DNA of 64,000 bases. It comes from Alteromonas stellipolaris (lineage in GTDB: Bacteria > Pseudomonadota > Gammaproteobacteria > Enterobacterales > Alteromonadaceae). Shown in pieces: positions 56,321 through 64,000 of this stretch (its first letter is position 1; the number at the start of each line of letters is the position of its first letter). Location: NCBI RefSeq assembly GCF_001562115.1, contig NZ_CP013926.1, positions 744,001-808,000 of the forward strand, given 5' to 3'. A program made the translations under genes and the position numbers. The notes under the pieces were generated by a model, which saw only the letters and a list, made by a program, of their open reading frames with translations, was not told the origin of the DNA and ran no database searches.

Positions 56321-56577
56321 GATACGTTATGGATTTAGCGAACTAAGTGAATAGTTTATAAAAGCAATGCCTATGCCTTAACGTACCTTTCTTGAATGCT
56401 TTTGCTTAAGAATCTGTTTTTAATGGGATATTTATTAAAGTGGAATTTATTAGAGATGGGTTTTTGAACCAATATCTATAACCAGTACTACGCGTGCCAC
56501 GTTTTGTGCTCGATAACGGTGCAAGTTAAAATGATCTTAGCCTTGCACCTAGCTTAATATTCGATATTACGCTCTTA

Positions 56578-56862
56578 CTAGGCTCTTACAACTCGAAGAA
56601 ACCAGCCCACAAAAATAGAAATAAGAAGCCCGAAGAAAGACATCAACGCAGTAATCATCAGTAATTTACCTGAAAAGTCGGGGTCTTCACCGGTTTCAGT
56701 CATTAGCATGCCGGATGCTTTGAAGATAAATAATGCGGCAATAGAAAAGAGCAGAATGACTGCAGTAGACATTAACGTGGATTTCCAGAAGGTTTTTGGA
56801 AATGCCCAATGAATAGCGCCAGCCACTAGCACGCATAAAATAGTGAGTAAATAAGGGACCAC
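56578..56862 (-). CDS. Small three-helix inner membrane protein, unknown function
   Basis: About 94 residues with three hydrophobic segments (near 3-22, 28-50, and 64-90) and an acidic loop (TGEDPDFSG) between the second and third. Two GTG starts are possible (56868 and 56862); AAGGAG sits five bases before the one at 56862, which is preferred. No family was recognised. Confidence 0.6.
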   Translation of the reverse strand: MVPYLLTILCVLVAGAIHWAFPKTFWKSTLMSTAVILLFSIAALFIFKASGMLMTETGEDPDFSGKLLMITALMSFFGLLISIFVGWFLRVVRA

Positions 56863-57186
56863 TTCCACTCCTTATCGGTTGGTCAAATACACTCGCCACC
56901 AAAAGTATCAGCAACGTAGTTTAAAAAATCAGTGAGAATACCATTGAGAGCGTCAATGACAATAAACGACGAATCAATTGTTAGGGAAAAATTAAGTTTG
57001 CTACGATGCCATGGAAAGCCAGCCTTGTCAGCTTAAAATCCTCTGTTCGATTAACATTCTATTAAAAGATTTTAAGCCTTAAAGGTGATAGAATCGCACC
57101 AAAATTTGTGCATGGCAGTGATTTACAGCATCCACAGCTATACTGTTACCGCACGACCCCTAAAACCTCTAGACTCCTGAGAAAAC
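56863..57186. other. Divergent intergenic region before the SulP gene
   Basis: 324 bases between the small membrane protein and the transporter. Holds the inverted repeat at 57031-57077, a GCACCAAAATTTGTGC near-palindrome at 57096-57111 (one base off NtrC spacing) and a TATACT hexamer at 57139-57144. No gene was seen. Confidence 0.5.
57031..57077. repeat. Inverted repeat GCTTAAAATC ... GATTTTAAGC upstream of SulP
   Basis: Perfect 10-base arms separated by 27 bases, 110 bases before the transporter start. The long spacer suits a regulator site or DNA loop better than a terminator. Confidence 0.5.
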
Positions 57187-58752
57187 ATGTTTGATTTAAT
57201 TACTAATCGAGATAGTAATGTAAAAAATGACGTGCTTTCTGGTATTACCGTTGCACTAGCACTGGTACCAGAAGCGGTTGCTTTTGCATTTGTTGCTGGT
57301 GTTGAACCCATGATTGGGTTGTATGCCGCATTTATGATGGGACTTATCACGTCGGCCATTGGCGGACGTCCAGGAATGATTTCTGGTGCGACAGGTGCTA
57401 TGGCCGTGGTCATGGTGGCACTAGTAGCACAGCATGGCGTTCAATATTTGTTTGCCGCTGTTATTTTAGCCGGCTTACTGCAAATACTCTGCGGCATATT
57501 CAAGCTAGGTAAGTTTATACGATTGGTGCCTTACCCAGTAATGCTAGGGTTTGTAAATGGTCTAGCGATTGTTATTTTCCTCGCTCAATTAGGTCAATTC
57601 AAAGTCGTGAATGCCTTAGGGCAATTGGAGTGGATGCAAGGGTCTATGTTGTATTGGATGCTTGGGCTCGTCGCGCTTACCATGGCGATTATTTACTTAC
57701 TGCCTAAGCTTACTACCGCAGTGCCAGCCTCGTTAGTGGCTATTGTTACTGTAACTGCCATGGTACACGGACTTGATTTAGAAGCGCGTACCGTTATCGA
57801 TTTCGTGCGTGATTTACTGCCTGAAGCACAGAAAGCTAGCGCTACCCTAGCGGGTGAACTACCAACTTTTGCTATCCCTATGGTGCCGTTTACCTGGGAA
57901 ACGGTAATGATTGTTCTGCCTACTTCAATCATTTTATGCTTGGTTGGTTTGATTGAATCACTCCTTACATTATCGCTTATTGATGAAATGACAGACACCC
58001 GCGGCCGTGGCAACAAAGAGTGTGTTGGTCAGGGCGTAGCAAATACTGTAAATGGCTTCTTTGGCGGCATGGGTGGTTGTGCCATGATTGGTCAAAGCAT
58101 GATTAACATTAACTCTGGTGGCCGCGGACGTTTATCAGGTATTACTGCGGCATTGGTACTTCTTGCTTTTATCCTTTTTGCAGCACCATTAATTGAAATG
58201 ATTCCTCTAGCGGCATTAGTTGGCGTAATGTTCGTAGTAGTTATCGCTACCTTTGAATGGGCATCGTTCCGCATTATTCGTGGTGTAAATAAAGAAGATG
58301 CGTTTGTTCTGTTTTTAGTTACCGCGGTCACGGTCATTGCCGACCTTGCGATTGCGGTTGTGGTGGGTGTTATCGTTTCTGCCTTGGTCTTTGCGTGGAA
58401 GCATGCTCGCCATATTGAAGTTAAGAGTCATATCGATAACGACGATTGGAAAGTGTATGACTTAGAAGGGCCACTGTTCTTCGGCTCTGTTTCCCACTTC
58501 AAAGACTTGTTTGATATTGCCAATGATCCTGAGCATGTAGTTATCGACTTTAAAGAATCGCGAATTTGGGATTCTTCAGGTATTGATGCCTTAGACACCT
58601 TAGCTGACAAATACGAACAGCAAGGCAAGAAGCTGCATATTCGCCATATCAGTGATGAGTGTCGAAACTTACTGCGTAAAGCAGACAAGTTTGTAGAAAT
58701 TAACGTGAATGAAGATCCACGTTATAGAGTTGCTACCGATAAACTTGCTTAA
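57187..58752 (+). CDS. SulP-family anion transporter with STAS domain
   Basis: A 521-residue inner-membrane transporter. The SulP core (about 10-400, 12-14 hydrophobic segments) opens with [20 protein letters not shown] and includes [19 protein letters not shown]-terminal STAS domain (about 425-510) has [19 protein letters not shown] with the conserved Ser pair. Members carry sulfate, bicarbonate, molybdate or other anions in symport with sodium or protons. Its place next to nitrate assimilation genes does not fix the substrate; bicarbonate or sulfate is most likely. Confidence 0.88.
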   Translation: MFDLITNRDSNVKNDVLSGITVALALVPEAVAFAFVAGVEPMIGLYAAFMMGLITSAIGGRPGMISGATGAMAVVMVALVAQHGVQYLFAAVILAGLLQILCGIFKLGKFIRLVPYPVMLGFVNGLAIVIFLAQLGQFKVVNALGQLEWMQGSMLYWMLGLVALTMAIIYLLPKLTTAVPASLVAIVTVTAMVHGLDLEARTVIDFVRDLLPEAQKASATLAGELPTFAIPMVPFTWETVMIVLPTSIILCLVGLIESLLTLSLIDEMTDTRGRGNKECVGQGVANTVNGFFGGMGGCAMIGQSMININSGGRGRLSGITAALVLLAFILFAAPLIEMIPLAALVGVMFVVVIATFEWASFRIIRGVNKEDAFVLFLVTAVTVIADLAIAVVVGVIVSALVFAWKHARHIEVKSHIDNDDWKVYDLEGPLFFGSVSHFKDLFDIANDPEHVVIDFKESRIWDSSGIDALDTLADKYEQQGKKLHIRHISDECRNLLRKADKFVEINVNEDPRYRVATDKLA

Positions 58753-58828
58753 CTGCTGTTGGTCAACGCCTTGGTGTTACTACTGAGGCGCATTACTAAT
58801 ACAAGAAAGTAAGATAGAGCGCTTAAAT

Positions 58829-58866
58829 GCACCAAATGAAATCGCAAATGCTTTTGTTTGGTGCAA
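58829..58866 (+). promoter_or_regulatory. NtrC-like enhancer sites upstream of nirB
   Basis: An outward pair of strong half sites: TGCACC at 58829-58834 and GGTGCA at 58861-58866 (longer arms GCACCAAA / TTTGGTGC). The segment 58850-58866 (TGCTTTTGTTTGGTGCA) matches the 17-base NtrC frame TGCACC-N5-GGTGCA on its right half with TGC on the left. It lies about 100 bases before the expected transcript start, suiting an enhancer. Confidence 0.5.
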
Positions 58867-58929
58867 ACTTAGGTGGTTCGAAAAGCCTGGCATTTGAATA
58901 AATCTATATAAAACAGGCTTGTAATGACA

Positions 58930-58945
58930 TGGCACTAATATTGGA
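58930..58945 (+). promoter_or_regulatory. Sigma-54 promoter of the nir-nas operon
   Basis: TGGCACTAATATTGGA matches the TGGCACG-N4-TTGCW consensus with correct GG-N10-G spacing; the -12 element reads GG instead of GC. Transcription should start near 58956, leaving a leader of about 150 bases. Confidence 0.6.
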
Positions 58946-58983
58946 TATACTTTATTGTGTGAAAAATTATGTGTGTATGTTTA

Positions 58984-59029
58984 GAGCAACTTAGCTCATA
59001 AAAATTTGATAGCTACGATCACTCGTAGC
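58984..59029 (+). promoter_or_regulatory. Two-hairpin leader, putative ANTAR antitermination target
   Basis: Hairpin 1 is GAGC-AACTTA-GCTC (58984-58997), hairpin 2 is GCTACG-ATCACT-CGTAGC (59012-59029). Both have six-base loops starting with A, as in RNA bound by ANTAR proteins; the fourth loop base is not G, which departs from the consensus as I recall it. They precede an intrinsic terminator. Confidence 0.5.
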
Positions 59030-59045
59030 GCTTGATAGGCAACGA

Positions 59046-59082
59046 AGCCCGCAACAACGAAAGTTGATGCGGGCTTTTTTTT
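59046..59082 (+). terminator. Leader attenuator before nirB
   Basis: Stem AGCCCGCA / TGCGGGCT continuing after a one-base mismatch into CAAC-GAAA-GTTG with a GNRA-type loop, then eight T. It ends 23 bases before the nirB ATG, inside the leader, so it must be bypassed for expression. Confidence 0.85.
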
Positions 59083-59105
59083 GTCCCGAATAAAGGGGAG
59101 AGACC

Positions 59106-61655
59106 ATGACATCTTTGGCATCTAAAACGCGAATTCTGGTTGTTGGTAACGGAATGGTAGGGCACCATTTTGTTGAACAGCTTCATCAAAGCAGCGATAA
59201 CGTTGATATCACCGTACTGTGTGGTGAGTCGAGACTAGCCTACGATAGAGTACATTTGTCCTCTTACTTTAGTGGTGCTAGTGCAGATGATTTAGCGCTG
59301 ACCACCGCTGATGTATATCGTGATTGGGGCGTTAATGTGGTAACAAACGCCATAGTGACTGACTTGCTGCGCGACGAAAAAAAGGCGTTAACAGAAGATG
59401 GCCAGGTGTTTCCCTACGATAAGTTGGTACTTGCCACGGGTTCTTACCCGTTTGTTCCGCCTATTCCTGGAAACGATCAAGAACACTGCTTAGTGTATCG
59501 CACTATTGATGACCTGATTGCGATTGAAAACTCTGCCCGCGAAAGCAAAGTGGGTGTGGTAGTGGGTGGCGGTTTATTGGGGCTTGAAGCGGCAAACGCA
59601 TTAAAAGAAGCAGGCCTTGAAACCCATGTTGTGGAATTTGCGCCACAGCTTATGGCAGTGCAGTTAGACGAAACCGGCGGTGACGTACTTCGAAGTAAAA
59701 TTGAATCATTAGGGGTAACTGTACATACCCAGAAAGCGACACAGGTTATTGAAGCCGGTGAGCAATCACGTTATCGCATGGTATTTGCCGACGGTACTTT
59801 TCTTGAAACTGATATGGTGTTGTTTTCAGCAGGTATTCGCCCATCAGATCAACTCGCCAGAAAATCCATGCTAGCCCTTGGGGAGCGTGGGGGTATTGTC
59901 GTTGATGACAACTGCTTAACCTCAGATCCTGACATTTTCGCCGTGGGCGAATGTGCGCTGTGGCAAAACCGCATATTTGGTTTGGTTGCGCCTGGTTACA
60001 CCATGGCTCGCGCCGCAGTAAGTGCGCTAACAGGTGGAGATACCGTATTCACTGGCGCCGACATGAGTACTAAACTCAAGCTGATGGGCGTGGAGGTGGG
60101 CTCTATTGGTGATGCGCACGAGCGTACTACTGGCGCACAAAGCTATACCTACTTTAATCAGCCTGAAGGCGTGTACAAGAAGTTGGTAGTAGATGAAAGC
60201 CAACAAAAAGTGTTAGGTGCCGTGTTAGTGGGTGATACTAGTGACTACGACACCTTGTTGCAATATGCCTTAAACGGTATTGATTTGCCGGAAAACCCAG
60301 AAACCCTCATTCTGCCGAGTTCAGGCGCTGCGCCAGCGTTAGGCGCTGATGCGCTGCCAGATACCGCAACGATATGTTCATGCCATAACGTGGCTAAAAG
60401 CGACATTGTCTCGGCTATCGACGAAGGCTGTTGCAGTCTTGGCGACGTAAAAAGCTGCACAAAAGCCAGCACGGGTTGTGGTGGATGTACAGCACTGTTG
60501 AAAAACGTGGTTGATAGCGAACTTGAAAAACGCGGCGTTGAAGTCTCGAAAGCCATTTGTGAGCATTTCAATCATACCCGCCAAGAACTATTTCACATTG
60601 TAAAAGTGAACGGCATTACCTCTTTTGACGAGTTACTCGAAAAGCATGGTACGGGTCTTGGCTGTGAAATATGCAAGCCAGCTGCAGGCTCTATTTTAGC
60701 GTCTGTGTACAACGACTACGTACTTAAACAAGAGCATTTACCCCTGCAAGATACCAACGATATTTACCTTGGTAATATGCAAAAAGATGGCACTTATTCT
60801 GTAGTTCCTCGTGTGGCGGGGGGAGAAATTACCCCAGAAAAGCTTATTTTGTTAGGCGAAGTTGCCAAAAAATACAGCCTGTATACCAAAATAACTGGCG
60901 GTCAGCGTATTGATTTATTTGGCGCGCGGGTCGATCAACTTCCTGATATATGGGAAGCCTTGGTTAAAGGCGGCTTTGAAACTGGGCATGCATACGCTAA
61001 AGCCCTTCGTACCGTGAAATCTTGTGTAGGTAGCACTTGGTGTCGTTACGGGGTGCAAGACTCGGTGAAAACCGCAATCGATTTAGAGAACCGTTACAAG
61101 GGCCTACGGGCACCGCACAAAATTAAATTCGGCGTTTCCGGCTGTACCCGGGAATGTGCAGAGGCACAAAGTAAAGACATTGGTGTTATTGCTACCGAAA
61201 ATGGCTGGAACTTATATGTGTGCGGAAACGGCGGTATGAAACCTCGTCATGCCGATTTATTCGCTACTGATTTAGATACAGAAACGCTGGTTAAATACAT
61301 CGACCGCGTATTGATGTTCTATGTACGCACCGCCGATAGGCTTCAACGTACATCAGTGTGGATGGACAACTTAGAAGGCGGTTTAGCTTATCTTCAAGAT
61401 GTTGTTATGAATGATTCGCTAAACATTAACGCTGACTTAGAAGCCCAGATGGAAACTGTGGTTGGTGCTTATCAATGTGAGTGGAAAACTACGCTTGAAA
61501 GCGAAGCATCCCGCAAACGTTTCCGTCAATTCGTTAACACAGATGGCACAGATACAAACATTCAATTTGTATCTGAACGGGGCCAAGTTAGACCTGCCAC
61601 TGAAATGGAAAAGTCTAAAGGTGCCGACAACCTCATTGCGGTTGACGTAATTTAA
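59106..61655 (+). CDS. nirB: Assimilatory nitrite reductase large subunit NirB
   Basis: An 849-residue NAD(P)H nitrite reductase, the usual NirB length. The N-terminal FAD/NAD(P)H module has VVGNGMVGHHFVEQL, PYDKLVLATGSYPF and GVVVGGGLLGLEAANALK. A BFD-type [2Fe-2S] region follows with CSCHN and CTKASTGCGGC. The C-terminal siroheme/[4Fe-4S] domain has KSCVGSTWCRYGV and GVSGCTRECAEAQSKD. It reduces nitrite to ammonium in the cytoplasm. It heads the nirB-nirD-nasA operon and needs siroheme from CysG. GGGGAGAGACC precedes the ATG. Confidence 0.96.
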   Translation: MTSLASKTRILVVGNGMVGHHFVEQLHQSSDNVDITVLCGESRLAYDRVHLSSYFSGASADDLALTTADVYRDWGVNVVTNAIVTDLLRDEKKALTEDGQVFPYDKLVLATGSYPFVPPIPGNDQEHCLVYRTIDDLIAIENSARESKVGVVVGGGLLGLEAANALKEAGLETHVVEFAPQLMAVQLDETGGDVLRSKIESLGVTVHTQKATQVIEAGEQSRYRMVFADGTFLETDMVLFSAGIRPSDQLARKSMLALGERGGIVVDDNCLTSDPDIFAVGECALWQNRIFGLVAPGYTMARAAVSALTGGDTVFTGADMSTKLKLMGVEVGSIGDAHERTTGAQSYTYFNQPEGVYKKLVVDESQQKVLGAVLVGDTSDYDTLLQYALNGIDLPENPETLILPSSGAAPALGADALPDTATICSCHNVAKSDIVSAIDEGCCSLGDVKSCTKASTGCGGCTALLKNVVDSELEKRGVEVSKAICEHFNHTRQELFHIVKVNGITSFDELLEKHGTGLGCEICKPAAGSILASVYNDYVLKQEHLPLQDTNDIYLGNMQKDGTYSVVPRVAGGEITPEKLILLGEVAKKYSLYTKITGGQRIDLFGARVDQLPDIWEALVKGGFETGHAYAKALRTVKSCVGSTWCRYGVQDSVKTAIDLENRYKGLRAPHKIKFGVSGCTRECAEAQSKDIGVIATENGWNLYVCGNGGMKPRHADLFATDLDTETLVKYIDRVLMFYVRTADRLQRTSVWMDNLEGGLAYLQDVVMNDSLNINADLEAQMETVVGAYQCEWKTTLESEASRKRFRQFVNTDGTDTNIQFVSERGQVRPATEMEKSKGADNLIAVDVI

Positions 61656-61669
61656 TAAGGAACAAACTG

Positions 61670-62023
61670 ATGACAGCAAATACAGAAGTGGCGCCCCTTT
61701 GGCATGACGTGTGTGGCATTGACGACGTGGTAACAAACAGTGGTGTTTGTGCACTTATCGAAGGTCAGCAGGTGGCGTTGTTTAGTGTAATGAAAGGTGG
61801 CGAGCAGTTTCTTTACGCTATTAGCAACTGGGATCCTATCGGCAAGGCGAATGTGCTTTATCGTGGCCTTATAGGCTCCATAGCGGATGATGTCGTGGTG
61901 GCATCGCCTCTTTATAAAGAGCATTACGTGTTGGCCACAGGCAAGTGTATTGAACGTGATGACGTAAGCGTAGTGGCGTACGACGTGAAAGTGGAAGGTG
62001 AGCGAATACTCGTTGCTGTTTAA
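61670..62023 (+). CDS. nirD: Nitrite reductase small subunit NirD
   Basis: A 117-residue Rieske-fold protein, 14 bases after nirB. It carries the NirD pattern (FSVMKGGEQFLYAISNWDPIGKAN, then GKCIERDDVSVVAYDVKV) but not the CxH...CxxH ligands of true Rieske proteins, as is normal for NirD. It partners NirB in nitrite reduction. AAGGAACAAACTG precedes the start. Confidence 0.93.
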   Translation: MTANTEVAPLWHDVCGIDDVVTNSGVCALIEGQQVALFSVMKGGEQFLYAISNWDPIGKANVLYRGLIGSIADDVVVASPLYKEHYVLATGKCIERDDVSVVAYDVKVEGERILVAV

Positions 62024-62066
62024 CCCATTTTTATCCGTTGTCTTTGTTTACTAAGAGAGTTTTTCC

Positions 62067-64000
62067 ATGAATATGGCTACACCAAAAACCACTATGCTGG
62101 AACCACTACTACGGCAAAAGCAAACCACCTGCCCTTATTGTGGTGTTGGTTGTGGTGTAGATATCAGTTGCAACGTTAGCGGGCGCACAACCTCCCTGGA
62201 CAAGGTTACTGGTACGCCCGAGCATCCGGCCAATTATGGTCGTCTGTGTGTGAAAGGCACAAACCTGCTTGAAACAAACGATCTTAGCGGCCGTTTGCTT
62301 CACCCAACCATGGCAGGTGCAAGGGTAGATTGGGACACGGCTACTCGCGCGGTGGCTGATAAAATCACCCAGACTATTGCTGAACATGGGCCGGATGCCG
62401 TTGCGTTTTATGTATCAGGGCAATTACTTACTGAAGATTATTATGTTGCGAATAAGCTCATGAAAGGGTTTATTGGCAGCGCAAATATAGACACAAACTC
62501 ACGGCTTTGCATGTCATCTGCTGTTGCAGGTTACAAACGTGCGTTTGGCGAAGACGTGGTGCCTTGTGATTACACCGATTTAGAGTGTACTTCGCTGTTG
62601 GTGCTTACGGGCAGCAACACTGCGTGGGCACACCCTGTGTTATTCCAGCGTATTCAACGGGCTAAGCTTCGCAATCCAGATATGAAAGTGGTGGTGATAG
62701 ACCCTCGGGAAACCGAAACATGTACTATCGCCGATTTACACTTACCTATTAAAGGGGGCAGTGACGTCGCACTGTTTAATGGGCTACTTCAATTTGCTCA
62801 CACCAATGGGGCAATCGATGAACCTGCTATTGGCGAGTTCACCCAAGGATTAAATGACGCCATCGCAAGTGCTAACACGCTTGATGCAAAAGACGTGGCG
62901 AGTGTGTGTGGTTTAAATGAAGCAGATTTGGCCACTTTCTATCAATGGTTTATTAGCGCAGAAAGTGCGGTTACCTTCTATTCCATGGGGGTTAACCAAT
63001 CCTCTGCTGGTGTAGACAAGGCCAACGCCATTATTAATTGCCACTTGGCGCTAGATTTCATTAGCAAGCCAGGTTGTGGACCCTTTTCAATAACAGGCCA
63101 GCCCAACGCCATGGGTGGCAGAGAAGTGGGTGGTTTAGCCAACATGCTGGCGGCGCATTGTGATATTGAAAACCCTGAACACCGTGAAAATGTTAAAGCG
63201 TTTTGGCAGTCTCCTGCTATGCCAGAGCAAGGCGGCTTAAAAGCGGTAGACTTGTTTTCTGCTATGGATGCGGGGCAAATAAAGTTTGTTTGGATAATGG
63301 GTACAAACCCCGTAGTCAGTATGCCTTATCGTGAGCAAGTTGAATCGGCGCTCAAAAAGTGCGACATGGTAGTGGTATCTGACATTGTGCAAAGTAACGA
63401 TACCCTTGCCTTTGCCGATATTGCACTGCCTGCAACAGGATGGTCGGAAAAAGACGGTACTGTAACGAATTCAGAGCGCAGAATTTCCCGTCAACGTGGC
63501 ATTATGTCGCCTCCAGGTGAAGCCAAACACGATTGGCAAATTATGTGTGATGTAGCCAGTAAAATGGGCTTTAGCAGCGCATTTTCCTACTCTCACCCTA
63601 GTGAAATATTTGATGAACATGCCCGCTTAACAGCATATAAAAATGATGGTGCACGACAACTTAATCTTGCCCCCTTAGCCGGTAAATCGCATGCACAATA
63701 TGATGCGATGGCGCCCGTACAATGGCCTCTGATTACCAACAGCGACCAGACACTTGCACCTGTTCGCCCCTTTTATAACAAAGTGTTTTCTACCCCGACG
63801 GGCAAAGCAAACTTTATTGCTGTGAAATTTACAGTGCCTGTTCAGTTGACCTCGAATGAATTTCCATTTGTGCTTAATAGTGGGCGAATGCGCGACCAAT
63901 GGCACACCATGACTCGAACAGGTAAGGCGCCGGTACTTCATGCCCACACTGCCCACGCTAATGTTTATATTCATCCCGAAGATGCAAAAGCATTGCTTGT
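62067..64000 (+). CDS. nasA: Assimilatory nitrate reductase catalytic subunit NasA (3' end outside window)
   Basis: The frame from ATG 62067 stays open to the right edge (644 codons visible). An N-terminal [4Fe-4S] motif has Cys22, Cys25 and Cys29 (CPYCGVGCG), with the fourth in GRLCVKG. The molybdenum ligand is the Cys of SRLCMSSAVAGYK. Further bis-MGD enzyme motifs are GSNTAWAHPVLF, GQPNAMGGREVGG, IMGTNPVVSMP and LNSGRMRDQWHTMTRTG. It reduces nitrate to nitrite in the cytoplasm. It follows nirD by 43 bases and completes the nitrate-to-ammonium route. Confidence 0.94.
   Translation, partial: MNMATPKTTMLEPLLRQKQTTCPYCGVGCGVDISCNVSGRTTSLDKVTGTPEHPANYGRLCVKGTNLLETNDLSGRLLHPTMAGARVDWDTATRAVADKITQTIAEHGPDAVAFYVSGQLLTEDYYVANKLMKGFIGSANIDTNSRLCMSSAVAGYKRAFGEDVVPCDYTDLECTSLLVLTGSNTAWAHPVLFQRIQRAKLRNPDMKVVVIDPRETETCTIADLHLPIKGGSDVALFNGLLQFAHTNGAIDEPAIGEFTQGLNDAIASANTLDAKDVASVCGLNEADLATFYQWFISAESAVTFYSMGVNQSSAGVDKANAIINCHLALDFISKPGCGPFSITGQPNAMGGREVGGLANMLAAHCDIENPEHRENVKAFWQSPAMPEQGGLKAVDLFSAMDAGQIKFVWIMGTNPVVSMPYREQVESALKKCDMVVVSDIVQSNDTLAFADIALPATGWSEKDGTVTNSERRISRQRGIMSPPGEAKHDWQIMCDVASKMGFSSAFSYSHPSEIFDEHARLTAYKNDGARQLNLAPLAGKSHAQYDAMAPVQWPLITNSDQTLAPVRPFYNKVFSTPTGKANFIAVKFTVPVQLTSNEFPFVLNSGRMRDQWHTMTRTGKAPVLHAHTAHANVYIHPEDAKALL

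Noticed and set aside
57096..57112. GCACCAAAATTTGTGCA as an NtrC site before the SulP gene
   Set aside because: The half-site spacing is one base longer than the NtrC frame and no sigma-54 element follows at proper spacing.

Overview
The window reads as the chromosome of a marine gammaproteobacterium of the Alteromonadaceae (Alteromonas/Paraglaciecola-like). This rests on the tolC // nudF-yqiB-cpdA-yqiA-parE block, the gammaproteobacterial EF-P lysylation set (epmB, efp, epmA), an XrtA/PEP-CTERM-type PrsT lipoprotein, and an agar/porphyran-type polysaccharide locus. Assignments come from reading motifs in the translated sequence; no database search was possible.

Bases 1-19,300 are accessory: a sulfated-galactan (agar/porphyran-like) utilisation locus. 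It holds two TonB-dependent receptors (one cut by the left edge), a PhoD-like phosphatase, three sulfatases, a four-gene oxidative cassette (receptor, c-type cytochrome, sugar-dehydrogenase-like propeller, ThuA-like protein) and, on the opposite strand, a secreted GH86 beta-agarase/porphyranase. The GH86 enzyme ends in a dockerin-like domain, and the gene just downstream encodes a single cohesin-like domain with a PEP-CTERM-like tail. The pair looks like a minimal cohesin-dockerin surface anchor. A palindrome, TTGTTAACAA, recurs exactly or nearly so in all the promoter regions of this locus.

Bases 19,400-34,200 are mostly housekeeping: a transglutaminase-like protein, cysG (siroheme), deaD, prsT, a voltage-gated cation channel with an Asp-rich filter, tolC, and the nudF-yqiB-cpdA-yqiA-parE run. 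From 34,750 to 40,770 lies a signalling pair: a 1501-residue CheB-CheR-PAS-GGDEF-EAL protein followed 4 bases later by a phytochrome photosensory module without an output domain. This suggests a split light-to-c-di-GMP system.

Bases 40,900-56,900 carry scattered core genes: a HAD phosphatase, a YjfB-like protein, epmB/efp/epmA, a zinc-type TonB receptor with His/Asp/Glu-rich loops behind a Zur-like palindrome, a gamma-glutamylcyclotransferase-like protein, GNAT, cyclophilin, rlmG, alkB, bolA, PAP2, a nucleotidyltransferase-like protein and a NIT-ANTAR nitrate regulator (nasR-like). Bases 57,000-64,000 hold a SulP transporter and the nitrate assimilation operon nirB-nirD-nasA, with nasA running off the right edge. 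The nirB leader shows NtrC-like half sites, a sigma-54 promoter, two six-nucleotide-loop hairpins and an intrinsic terminator, the layout expected for ANTAR antitermination by the nasR-like protein 2.8 kb upstream. CysG, also in the window, makes the siroheme that NirB needs.
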